From Tychonema sp. LEGE 06208 (GTDB taxonomy: Bacteria > Cyanobacteriota > Cyanobacteriia > Cyanobacteriales > Microcoleaceae), in the NCBI RefSeq assembly GCF_015207505.1, contig NZ_JADEWT010000054.1, positions 1-40,565 of the forward strand: DNA of 40,565 nucleotides, in the 5' to 3' direction. The notes beneath the pieces were generated by a model, which ran no database searches, had not been told where the DNA came from, and worked only from the letters and a program-made list of their open reading frames with translations. Positions 1-7,278 of the stretch are shown here, one piece after another. The position numbers and the translations under genes were made by a program. Every line of letters starts with the position of its first letter. The first letter of the stretch is position 1.

Positions 1-494
1 TTATAAGAGACAGGGGAAAATATTCCCTTGGACTTCTCCGTTACATCCGCTACATCCGCTACAGAATCCGTTGCCGAACTTCCTTCTGTCTTCGATAGAG
101 TATAGAATCCGAGACAAGTAAGGGCGATCGCGCACAAAGCCGACGGCAGACGTACAGCCCACTCGTTAACTCCCAAAGTGCGGTAAGCCACCGCCATCAG
201 CCAGTAAATCAGCGGCGGCTTGTCAAACCTGGTTTCGCCGTTGAAATAAGGAGTGATCCAATCCCCTGTCACCGTCATTTGACGGGCGGCTTCGGCAAAC
301 AGCGGTTCGGTTTCGTCAACTAAGCCAATGTTGCCAAGATTCCACAAAAAAGCTACGAAGCCGATCGCCCCCAGCCACAACAGCGACAGTAACAAAGGTG
401 CTAACGGGCGGTGCTTGCGATATTCTGACAAATTTTTAATAACTTCCTTCACCCAAACTTCCTGCGATTTTAGATTTAAAATTTTAACTCGCAT
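1..494 (-). CDS. GT39/ArnT-like membrane glycosyltransferase, 5' end only
   Basis: The gene reads leftward and runs off the window at base 1, leaving about 164 N-terminal residues. After a basic cytoplasmic start comes a first membrane segment (LAPLLLSLLWLGAIGFVAFL). The periplasmic loop signature of PMT/ArnT-type glycosyltransferases follows: DETEPLFAEAARQM, then GDWITPYFNGETRFDKPP and LIYWL. The Asp-Glu pair in the first loop is the conserved catalytic/donor-binding acidic site of this family, which moves sugars from polyprenyl-phosphate carriers onto lipid, glycan or protein acceptors. The ATG at 494 is in frame; a GTG at 452 is the alternative. There is no good Shine-Dalgarno at either. 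The acceptor cannot be told from this fragment. Confidence 0.85.
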   Translation of the reverse strand, partial: MRVKILNLKSQEVWVKEVIKNLSEYRKHRPLAPLLLSLLWLGAIGFVAFLWNLGNIGLVDETEPLFAEAARQMTVTGDWITPYFNGETRFDKPPLIYWLMAVAYRTLGVNEWAVRLPSALCAIALTCLGFYTLSKTEGSSATDSVADVADVTEKSKGIFSPVSY

Positions 495-992
495 TAGAGA
501 GTCTACCGAAAGATTTGCTTTCTCGAAACTCGAAACTCGATCGAATCCGGTTCAAATCAAATCTTGCACCACGCTCAGCAATACCGAAAAAACCGGCTTT
601 CTCAACCAAAATATCGGGCCGCAGCTAAGTAAATCCACCTAATGAAATATCAAATATGGCTCGCCACAAAGCTGGCTGTGTATGTCTTCCTCCGATTTCC
701 TTCCTCCTTCTGCCTTCTGCCTGATGACGTTGTACGGAAAGCTCGGAGGCGACAGCACTAATGACTAATGACTAATGACTGATGACTAATGACTAATGAC
801 TAATGACTAATGACTACTGACGTTGTACCGAAAGCTCGGAGGCGACAGCACTAATGACTAATGACTAATGACTGATGACTAATGACTAATGACTAATGAC
901 TACTGACGTTGTACCGAAAGCTCGGAGGCGACCGCACTACTGACTACTGACTACTGACTACTGACTACTGACTAATGACTACTGACTAGCCT
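495..992. repeat. Gene-free stretch with TAATGAC/TACTGAC heptamer arrays and three leader copies
   Basis: From about 722 to 985 the DNA is almost entirely heptamers (TAATGAC, TGATGAC, TACTGAC) in runs broken by three copies of a conserved block, at 722-758, about 815-851 and 901-938. The block contains GTTGTAC(G/C)GAAAGCTCGG followed by AGGCGAC(A/C)GCAC. The sequence before 722 is C/T-rich (CTTCC-type). Such heptamer arrays are known in cyanobacteria as STRR sequences. No gene is seen. Confidence 0.85.
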
Positions 993-1571
993 TCAAGGCT
1001 GCAAAATTAATTGCCATTCCTCCGCTGTGCTGTTCCAAGCGGGCGAGGCTGTCTCCCCGGCAACGTAAGGCCCCCAGTAGCGGCGGGAACCATCTTGAGC
1101 AAAAACCACCACAATGTCTCCCCGTTTGACTTGTAACTTGCCATCCGGCAGCGATAGCATTAGTCCCTTGTCGCCTCCTTCCCCCGGCGCAAAATCCCAG
1201 TGTGCCGGTTTCCCGTAGGATTTCTCGGCTTTGCCTTTCGACAGCAGGGCTACTCGCACTGGGTGTTCGCTGCGGTTGCTGACGCGCAGAATGCCGGCGG
1301 CTTTAATATTTGCAGGGATTGAGGCAAGCAATTCCTCCTCTGACTCGCGGGGCGCTGCTATTGAGTCGGGTTTTGGCTCGTTTGCGGTATCTGCCGAGGC
1401 TGTGGTAACTGGAGAAACGGGGGGTATTGGGGGGAGTGCGGTGGCTGCGTTCGGTAGATCGCTGGGCTGATTTGCACCGTTGGAGATCGTGATTTCAAAG
1501 CGTCCCAGAAACATTCCTATCATTAGGACGATCGACAATCCAATAAAAATCTGGTAAATTTTAAGCTTCAT
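993..1571 (-). CDS. Membrane-anchored hypothetical protein
   Basis: A protein of about 192 residues starting MKLKIYQIF. One N-terminal hydrophobic segment (residues about 5-20, IFIGLSIVLMIGMFLG) acts as an uncleaved anchor or signal. It is followed by a Pro/Ser/Thr/Ala-rich linker (about 30-65), then a compact domain of about 110 residues with alternating beta-like segments (ILRVSNRSEHPVRVALLS, GDIVVVFAQDGSRRYWGPY). The C-terminal part could be a small extracytoplasmic beta domain, but I do not recognise the family. The ATG at 1571 is preferred; an in-frame GTG at 1601 would only add ten residues. The gene ends beside the heptamer array to its left. Confidence 0.6.
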   Translation of the reverse strand: MKLKIYQIFIGLSIVLMIGMFLGRFEITISNGANQPSDLPNAATALPPIPPVSPVTTASADTANEPKPDSIAAPRESEEELLASIPANIKAAGILRVSNRSEHPVRVALLSKGKAEKSYGKPAHWDFAPGEGGDKGLMLSLPDGKLQVKRGDIVVVFAQDGSRRYWGPYVAGETASPAWNSTAEEWQLILQP

Positions 1572-1882
1572 AAGTTTTATTCTTAAACATATAGTTCGCA
1601 CAGGTGCAATTAGTCATAACTACTTGGAATATAGAGCCTGGGGCTGCTTTGCCACAAGATACAGATACACTTAATTAGTTGACCGATCGCAAGCGAGCGT
1701 CTTTGCTAGCAAAGAGGAGGGCTTGACCTTCGATCGCCAAAGCTAATGCAGTCGTGGCGATCGCTCAATACCATCTTAAATGTTAAATTTTAAATTTTAG
1801 ATGGGGGCCGACACACCCGGTAAACATTTGGAGTCGCTCTCGACCCGCATTTTTTAACTCATCAGTATAATTTTTAACGACT
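1572..1882. other. Intergenic region between two divergent genes
   Basis: About 310 bases holding the upstream regions of the anchored hypothetical gene (minus) and ycf20 (plus). It carries several CGATCGC-type motifs and an AT-rich stretch around 1775-1800. No gene, clear promoter or hairpin is supported. Confidence 0.4.
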
Positions 1883-2215
1883 ATGCAGAATACCCGAATT
1901 AACAGATTGCTTGACATTCTGGGCGAGCAATTCGCACGCTGGGCGAGCAATCCTTGGCGGCGGATTTCGCTTTTGCTCATTAGCTTGCTGTTCGGCACTT
2001 TTTTGGGAACTGCTCTTTCGACGATCGCCGGACAATCCTCTGATTGGGATATTATCGCCGCGGCGCTGTTGGTATTGTGGACGGAATTGGTGAGCCTGCT
2101 GCTTTATCGTTGGCAGCGGCAAGGAACTCGTTATTTATGGCTGGAAATGCTCCAAGCTCTGAAAATTGGTGTTACTTATAATTTATTTGTGGAAGCTTTC
2201 AAGCTTGGTTCTTAA
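1883..2215 (+). CDS. ycf20: Ycf20-like protein (DUF565)
   Basis: A 110-residue small membrane protein. It shows the family core: NPWRRISLLLISLLFGTFLG (residues 23-42), then STIAGQSSDWDIIAAALLVL and ELVSLLLYRW. This gives two hydrophobic segments separated by a short polar turn, and the length is typical. Ycf20 is encoded in cyanobacteria and some algal plastids. A plant homologue (NPQ7) affects non-photochemical quenching, but the biochemical role is unknown. It lies 57 bases upstream of the glycerate kinase gene on the same strand and could be cotranscribed with it. Confidence 0.82.
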   Translation: MQNTRINRLLDILGEQFARWASNPWRRISLLLISLLFGTFLGTALSTIAGQSSDWDIIAAALLVLWTELVSLLLYRWQRQGTRYLWLEMLQALKIGVTYNLFVEAFKLGS

Positions 2216-2272
2216 CAAGTATTGAGTTTTAGAGGCCTTGCTTTCGAGTGTCCGCCCCATATTTTTAAGCAG

Positions 2273-3418
2273 ATGGATCGAAACTTAAATCCTGTAGAAA
2301 TTTTAGAAGCATGGATAACTGGCGATCGCCCACTCAAAAAAATCGGCGCCCGCGAGTTAGAATTGCTGGCAGTTTGGGAACTTGCGGATGAGGCGCGATT
2401 GCGCGCTTTTAACATTACTCCCGACTCAGCAGCCGATGTTGTCCGTCACAAAAGCGATTTATTCTTTGCTCTGCTTGACGAATTGCATACTTTCCCGCTC
2501 AAGTCAACTATTTTTCTCGAAACTTTGTGGAATCTTTGGCTGCCGCTAGCAATCCAATTATCTACTGAAAAACAAAGTTTCAACCGTCCTCTAATTCAAG
2601 GCATTTTAGGCAGTCAAGGAACCGGGAAAACGACTTTATGTCAAGTTTTGAAGGTGATTCTGGGAAAAATGGGATATTCTACGGTCAGCATTTCTTTAGA
2701 TGACCTTTACAAGACTTATGCCGATCGCCAACAACTCCAAAAAGCAGACCCCCGTTTAATTTGGCGCGGCCCCCCCGGAACTCACGATATTGACTTGGGA
2801 ATCGCAGTTTTAGACAAGTTGCGCGGTTCACAAACTAGCGAATTAGCAGCAGTTGATAATCTAAAATCCGATTTCCCGAAAACAGATATAATTAAAAATA
2901 TAGAAATTCCCCGGTTTGACAAATCTGCCTGGGGTGGTGCGGGAGACAGAACTCAACCCGAAATTATTTGCGGTGCGGATATTGTACTGTTTGAAGGTTG
3001 GTTTGTCGGCGTAAATCCAGTCGCTGATGCCACATTGAACGAGTTTTTAGCAACTGCGCCGTTTCCGATTTCTACAGAGGCTGACTGTCAGTTTGCGCGC
3101 GATATGAATGCGAAGCTCCACGACTATTTGCCGCTGTGGAACCGATTAGATCGGTTGATGCTTTTGTATCCCCGAGATTACCGCCTTTCTCAAGTGTGGC
3201 GCAATCAGGCGGAACGGGAAATGATGGCGCAGGGTAAGTCGGGAATGTCGGAAGCCGAAATTAATCGGTTTGTTGAATATTTCTGGAAAGCGCTGCATCC
3301 TGAGTTATTTATGCAGTCGATGCTGGAGGGCGATCGGGTAGACTTAGTAATTGAAATTTTGGACGATCGCACTGCGAGCAAGATTTGTCGGGCGATCGAC
3401 TTAAAATCAATCAATTAG
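2273..3418 (+). CDS. glyK: D-glycerate 3-kinase (plant/cyanobacterial type)
   Basis: A 381-residue protein that phosphorylates glycerate to 3-phosphoglycerate, the last step of the photorespiratory C2 cycle. A P-loop GSQGTGKT lies at residues 113-120, followed by the family blocks SISLDDLYKTYADR, WRGPPGTHDIDLG, IPRFDKSAWGGAGDR and VLFEGWFVG. These match plant-type glycerate kinases, which are P-loop proteins related to phosphoribulokinase/uridine kinase. The ATG at 2273 is chosen; an in-frame TTG at 2222, seven bases after the ycf20 stop, would add 17 residues. HIP1-like sites are present in the coding sequence, as in its neighbours. Confidence 0.88.
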   Translation: MDRNLNPVEILEAWITGDRPLKKIGARELELLAVWELADEARLRAFNITPDSAADVVRHKSDLFFALLDELHTFPLKSTIFLETLWNLWLPLAIQLSTEKQSFNRPLIQGILGSQGTGKTTLCQVLKVILGKMGYSTVSISLDDLYKTYADRQQLQKADPRLIWRGPPGTHDIDLGIAVLDKLRGSQTSELAAVDNLKSDFPKTDIIKNIEIPRFDKSAWGGAGDRTQPEIICGADIVLFEGWFVGVNPVADATLNEFLATAPFPISTEADCQFARDMNAKLHDYLPLWNRLDRLMLLYPRDYRLSQVWRNQAEREMMAQGKSGMSEAEINRFVEYFWKALHPELFMQSMLEGDRVDLVIEILDDRTASKICRAIDLKSIN

Positions 3419-3439
3419 CGACACTTAAAACTTCATAGG

Positions 3440-3535
3440 TATAGCCTTTCAAGCGAAAAATGAGGTACTATCCGGCATGGGGCATAGGCCAAACCGGGCA
3501 TAGGGCATACCTCAATTTTGTGAGAACCGCTATAT
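3440..3535 (+). repeat. Composite repeat C: TATAGCC leader plus GGGCATA heptamers
   Basis: TATAGCCTTTC, about ten variable bases, then TGAGGTACTATCCGGCATGG, running into degenerate GGGCATA/GGGCATG heptamers and ending near AACCGCTATA. The same arrangement recurs at 33533-33640 and 40497-40565. The left TATAGC and right GCTATA form a short imperfect inverted pair. Confidence 0.8.
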
Positions 3536-3659
3536 AACATTTTTCTAAAGATGTGCTGATGAAGTCTTAGCCCCCCCAAAGTATGGGGGAGCTAATATCT
3601 AGCGCTACTTTATGAAATTGGTATTAGATGAAATCCTCTCTTCATCGGAAGAGTAAATT

Positions 3660-3764
3660 AACAGCTAACAGTTAACAGTTAACAGCTAACAGTTAACAGC
3701 TAACAGTTAACAGCTAACAGCTAACAGCTAACAGTTAACAGCTAACAGCTAACAGCTAACAGTT
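3660..3764. repeat. 15-copy heptamer array (AACAGCT/AACAGTT)
   Basis: Exactly 105 bases, 15 units of seven, with the last base(s) alternating between CT and TT. This is an STRR-type array. It abuts a leader block at 3766-3801 that is shared with 10767-10800 and 19038-19077. Confidence 0.92.
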
Positions 3765-3825
3765 AACATCATGTCTGAGTGCAACCGGAATTGATATTAT
3801 GTGTCGAGGATTGAGCATTTCTCAA

Positions 3826-4191
3826 TTAACTGCCAGGAGTACCGAGATCGATCGCCTTCTCTACCAAATCGTCGGTAACATTTCCCGCTGCACCTGCCGG
3901 CTTAATTTCCTTAGCCATCGCCCGAAAATCATCGGGCTTGCTGCTTGAATTTGCCGATGTTGGGATATCTTTAGGAGCGGGAACATCAAATTTAGGCTTA
4001 GTTGCAGCCGCGGCAGCTTTGGCACCTGCACTTGTGCGATCGACTTCACTAACGCTGAATTCTTTGGAAGCTTCGTAGTCTGCCGATACATCAACATTCT
4101 GCAACTTTTGTTCTCCAGCTTCCACATTTTCAGTTATTTGCTGAGCGTCAAATGTTTGAGAGTTATTTGCTTCTTTACTGACTTCAGACAT
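3826..4191 (-). CDS. Low-complexity Ala/Ser/Asp/Lys-rich hypothetical protein
   Basis: A 121-residue acidic protein (MSEVSKEANN...). It has no hydrophobic segment, no signal peptide and no cysteine. The composition is dominated by Ala, Ser, Lys, Glu and Asp, with an Ala run (AGAKAAAAATKPK) and Pro-rich turns (PAPKDIP), so it is probably largely disordered. The start is well supported by an AGGAG about seven bases upstream of the ATG. A short C-terminal piece (DDLVEKAIDLG) could be a helix. I do not recognise the family. Confidence 0.6.
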   Translation of the reverse strand: MSEVSKEANNSQTFDAQQITENVEAGEQKLQNVDVSADYEASKEFSVSEVDRTSAGAKAAAAATKPKFDVPAPKDIPTSANSSSKPDDFRAMAKEIKPAGAAGNVTDDLVEKAIDLGTPGS

Positions 4192-4518
4192 ATCGGACTC
4201 CTTGCTAGTTTTATTTAAGAATTCAATATTTAAATAATAATTTAATTTCGCAGCCTTTTCATCTATCTGCAGATGTATCGGTGGCTTCTATCTTAAGGAT
4301 GACTTTTGACTACTGGTGGCTAAACATTACGCCCGTATAAAAAACTCATCTAACCGCCAGCCCGTACCCCAAACCCTTATAAAATCAGTCATTTGCTAAT
4401 CAAAAATCTCAAATCAAAAATCTCAAATCTTAAATCACATTACCTCTAGAGGATGGTGACTTGTACTTACAAATCTTGATATTTATATATTCTGGAAGCA
4501 TTTTTAAGGAACTTATTT
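4192..4518. promoter_or_regulatory. Upstream region of the HCP gene with a module shared with the ctaC upstream region
   Basis: An AT-rich divergent intergenic region of 327 bases. At 4339-4430 it carries a string of motifs in fixed order: AAAAAACTCATCT, CCAAACCCTTA, AGTCATT, ATCAAAAATCTCAAATC. The same order recurs at 35775-35870 upstream of ctaC. Whether this is a regulatory module or another dispersed repeat cannot be told from two copies. Confidence 0.45.
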
Positions 4519-5046
4519 ATGAACTCACCCGCCGAAACCAATTCTCACTCTCTCTCCAACGACACTCAAAAGATAGTTCAGAAAATCAACGGGTTGGGTA
4601 CAGATGAAAAACTGGCGCTGCTCTATTTTATTTATGAAGAAATGGGAGATTCAATTACACCAGCAGCTCCCCAAGCCGCAGAGCCAGAATTAGCTCCCGT
4701 GCTGTTAGGTGATTTTTACAACCTTTCTGATGATGAACAACTGAATATAATGCGAGCTATTGTCAACCGCGATGACACCCCTTATTCTCGCGATTACGGA
4801 GCTTTAACTGCTAATAATCAGTTGGTGGTTTGGTATGCTTGGGCTATTGGTATGGGTGCTAAAATTGTCGATATCCCCGAAGGATATGAGGCAACTGAGG
4901 CTGTCAATGGCCTGTTGGGTGAAATTGAAGGTCTTGATTTTGAACAGCAAATTTCGGTGCTGCGCGATGTAGCTAATAATATGGGCCACACCGATGTTAA
5001 ACCAATTGCTACTCAGGCTGAAGTTGGGAAAACTTCTAGTCTTTAG
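4519..5046 (+). CDS. Helical carotenoid protein (stand-alone OCP N-terminal domain)
   Basis: A 175-residue all-helical protein equivalent to the carotenoid-binding N-domain of orange carotenoid protein, with no C-terminal (NTF2-like) sensor domain. Family blocks are LALLYFIYEEMGDSITPAAP (residues 32-51), FYNLSDDEQLNIMRAIVNR, and GLDFEQQISVLRDVANNMG near the end. By alignment with OCP, Tyr39, Trp105 and Arg149 match OCP Tyr44, Trp110 and Arg155, whereas OCP Trp41 is replaced by Tyr36. HCPs bind keto-carotenoids, and some quench singlet oxygen or phycobilisome energy; the subclass cannot be assigned by eye. AAGGAA lies about nine bases before the ATG. No FRP or C-terminal-domain homologue gene is adjacent. 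Confidence 0.88.
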   Translation: MNSPAETNSHSLSNDTQKIVQKINGLGTDEKLALLYFIYEEMGDSITPAAPQAAEPELAPVLLGDFYNLSDDEQLNIMRAIVNRDDTPYSRDYGALTANNQLVVWYAWAIGMGAKIVDIPEGYEATEAVNGLLGEIEGLDFEQQISVLRDVANNMGHTDVKPIATQAEVGKTSSL

Positions 5047-5142
5047 TCGGTTGTTAAAACCGCTTCGAGCTAAACGCAGAATCCTGTCCGAGCGATTAAC
5101 CGCACAGATAGGTTAGTTTGCAGTGCGGAATGCGAGTACGCT

Positions 5143-5175
5143 CCTAGATTGCGGAATGCGAGTCCGCAATCTAGG
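5143..5175. repeat. 13-bp perfect inverted repeat
   Basis: CCTAGATTGCGGA at 5143-5155 pairs with TCCGCAATCTAGG at 5163-5175 across a 7-base loop. A related GCGGAATGCGAGTACGC sequence lies just upstream, so this is probably one of the dispersed palindromic repeats. Confidence 0.85.
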
Positions 5176-5264
5176 AATGTTTTTGTTTTGGTAATCGATC
5201 GCACATAATACGATCGCCAATATCAAATTCGGTAGCATCAGAATTGTAGATTTGCATCCTTGAG

Positions 5265-5314
5265 AGTGCTGTCCCCGAAGAGCGACATCGATTTCGCTCT
5301 TCGGGGACAGCACT
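5265..5314. repeat. 20-bp perfect hairpin
   Basis: AGTGCTGTCCCCGAAGAGCG at 5265-5284 is exactly complementary to 5295-5314, with a 10-base loop containing ATCGAT. Parts of the stem (GAAGAGCGA and GTGCTGTCCCC) recur next to heptamer arrays at about 16788 and 20514. Confidence 0.9.
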
Positions 5315-5382
5315 ATATAATTTTGATGCTATCAAAAAGGATCTGACCCGACTTCCTTCTTCCTTTTGTTTCCTGCATTTTT

Positions 5383-7278
5383 TTAGAGTTGAGCATTAAT
5401 TTTGCGCGGAATTTCGATCGTAAATGTCGAACCTTGTTCTAGTTGACTTTCTGCGGCAATTGTGCCGTCCATCATCTGAACTAAAGAAGTACAAATCGCT
5501 AATCCTAAACCGGTACCTGGATAAGCGCGGGCTGCGGTTTGGTCGGCTTGGCGGAATTTGTCAAAAATTTTGGGCAGATCGGTTTCACAGATGCCGATTC
5601 CTGTATCCCGAACTGTGATACTTAGCCGATCGCCATTTAATTCCCGCACCTCAATCGAAATGCAGCCCTGATGCGTGAATTTAATCGCGTTGGAAATCAG
5701 ATTAACCAAAACTTGCCGCAGCCGCCACTTGTCATTAACTATCAACCGCTCCTGCAAGCAGACGCTGACAGACATTGCTACATTCTTTGCAGTGGCTTGA
5801 GTTCCAAATTCCCGGGCGGCATCCATTACTAAGTGCGCTAAATTAAATTCTTCTATTTCTAATTCTGTGCGGCAACTCTCAATTTTGGAGAGTTCGAGGA
5901 TATCGTTAATCAGGGTTAGCAGGTTTTTGCCATTATTTAAAATCCGCGATACCATCTTTGTTTGCGCCTCTGTCAGCAGTTGTTTGTGCTGGCGCAGCAG
6001 CAATTGAGAAAAGCCGATAATCGCATTCATGGGAGTTAGCAATTCGTGGGACATGGTGCCCAAAAATTGGGATTTTAACTTCGCTGCTTCTAGCAGTTGC
6101 AATTTTTGCTGTTGAATGCGCCGGCCCTGATTTTCCAGTTCTTCCTGCTGGCGAATTAACAGCTCGTTTTGCAACTCTAAAAGCTGTTCTTGCTTTTTTA
6201 ATTTTTCGATCGCCCGCGCGTTGTTAATCGCGATCGCAGCTTGTTTTCCCATTACCGCCAGCAGTTGCACAGATCCCTCAATTGCCGCGCACTCTTTGCC
6301 GGTGCCGATGGCCAACACGCCCAAACGCCCACTTTCTCCCGACTCGATCGCCGCAGCGATTGTCGCCGCCGGGAATCCCGAGTCGCAGTCAGAGTAGCAC
6401 AGTTGCGACTCTCCCGTCGCAAACGCTTTCAACAGCAGGTTGTTTTGCACCTGCGGGGTTTTGCCTTTCTCAAAGCTTTGGGAGCCTCCGACAGCGGTGA
6501 GCTTGAGGCCGCTGCAATCGCAGTCGGGGAGCGCTACCAGGCAAAATTCAGCTCCGGCGATCGCCTCTAAAGTCGCGTCTGCGATTGCTTGTAACAATTC
6601 CGACAAGTTACCCGCGCGCTGGCTTAACAAATTTGTAAACCGATCGATCGCCTGCAAATCTTGCCCAGCCTGCGTTAGCGTCTTGTTTTCGCACAAATTT
6701 TCGGCTCGGAAGTTAGCTTGCGAGCACGCTTGGGGCCCCAAAAATTCTGGTTCTGCTTCTGTCCCGGCTTGAGTTTGTTCGATCGCGTCCATATCTGTGT
6801 AGGTTCCCACCCACTCTAAAATATCGTGACTTTGTGGGTTCGCGGGCGCTCCTCTGGCTAGGTTCCAGCGGTAAGTGCCGCAGCGCGCCAACAAACGAAA
6901 TTTTATTTCGTAACTTGGCGGAGGGGTTTGAGGAGTGTGCGTTAGCGAAGCCCGCCCCTGCGGGGGCTGCGCCAACGAAGAGGATCGGGCCAACAGACGA
7001 GGACGGTCTTCTGGGTGAACGCGCGCTAAATAGCCGAAACCCAAGGCTGCTGCTGCTGGTACCCCCGTATACTCCTCCCAGCCATGACCTAAATAAGTCG
7101 CCCAGCCCTTCGCATTTACTTTCCAAACTATGTGAGGAATTGCCGATCGCAGGCGATCGTCCTGAGTTTTGCAGTCCCAAACTTGCCGTTGGGGGGAAGT
7201 TATTTCTGATACTTTGTGTAATACTTCCGTGTCGGAAAACTCGGAGCGAAAAGAGTTATTGCTGTGATAGTGAGTCAT
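5383..7278 (-). CDS. PAS-GAF hybrid sensor histidine kinase
   Basis: A 631-residue soluble sensor kinase. A PAS domain (about 40-165) shows HIVWKVNAKGWATYLG and DILEWVGTYTDMDA. A GAF domain follows (about 215-355), then a Gln/Leu-rich coiled coil (355-400), HisKA with phosphoacceptor His411 in SHELLTPMNAII, and HATPase with N box NLISNAIKF, G1 DTGIGI, F box IFDKFRQAD and G2 GTGLGLAI. The H-box has Leu where Arg is usual (SHELRTP). Residues about 101-113 (SLAQPPQGRASLT) are encoded by a palindromic repeat inserted in frame inside the PAS domain. The gene is divergent from the response regulator at 7798, a possible partner. No membrane segments, so it senses a cytoplasmic signal. No strong Shine-Dalgarno. 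Confidence 0.9.
   Translation of the reverse strand: MTHYHSNNSFRSEFSDTEVLHKVSEITSPQRQVWDCKTQDDRLRSAIPHIVWKVNAKGWATYLGHGWEEYTGVPAAAALGFGYLARVHPEDRPRLLARSSSLAQPPQGRASLTHTPQTPPPSYEIKFRLLARCGTYRWNLARGAPANPQSHDILEWVGTYTDMDAIEQTQAGTEAEPEFLGPQACSQANFRAENLCENKTLTQAGQDLQAIDRFTNLLSQRAGNLSELLQAIADATLEAIAGAEFCLVALPDCDCSGLKLTAVGGSQSFEKGKTPQVQNNLLLKAFATGESQLCYSDCDSGFPAATIAAAIESGESGRLGVLAIGTGKECAAIEGSVQLLAVMGKQAAIAINNARAIEKLKKQEQLLELQNELLIRQQEELENQGRRIQQQKLQLLEAAKLKSQFLGTMSHELLTPMNAIIGFSQLLLRQHKQLLTEAQTKMVSRILNNGKNLLTLINDILELSKIESCRTELEIEEFNLAHLVMDAAREFGTQATAKNVAMSVSVCLQERLIVNDKWRLRQVLVNLISNAIKFTHQGCISIEVRELNGDRLSITVRDTGIGICETDLPKIFDKFRQADQTAARAYPGTGLGLAICTSLVQMMDGTIAAESQLEQGSTFTIEIPRKINAQL
6940..6977. repeat. 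Palindromic GC-rich repeat inside the histidine kinase gene
   Basis: An imperfect palindrome: CGTTAGCGAAGCCCGCCCC faces CGGGGGCTGCGCCAACG. It resembles the small GC-rich mobile repeats common between cyanobacterial genes. Here it lies inside codons of the PAS domain and keeps the frame. Confidence 0.75.

Larger units (their letters stand above)
3419..3825. repeat. Gene-free stretch with two repeat types
   Basis: It contains a copy of the TATAGCC...GAGGTACTAT leader with GGGCATA-type heptamers (3440-3520). Further on is a 15-copy AACAGCT/AACAGTT array (3660-3764) joined to a leader block (3766-3801). No gene is seen. The stretch separates the convergent glycerate kinase and the Ala/Asp-rich protein gene. 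Confidence 0.85.
5047..5382. repeat. Intergenic region with two perfect hairpins
   Basis: No gene is seen. It lies between the convergent HCP and histidine kinase genes and holds a 13-bp perfect stem (5143-5175) and a 20-bp perfect stem (5265-5314). Either may help end transcription, but neither is followed by a strong T-run. Confidence 0.7.

Noticed and set aside
545-575. GGTTCAAATC resembling a tRNA T-arm
   Set aside because: No matching stem, anticodon arm or acceptor pairing around it.
328-642. A 104-codon plus-strand frame
   Set aside because: It lies antisense to the clear GT39 glycosyltransferase start, and its sequence has no protein-like pattern.
722-985. Regular repeats that might be a CRISPR array
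   Set aside because: Units are seven bases without spacers, and the interrupting blocks are identical to each other. No cas genes are near.
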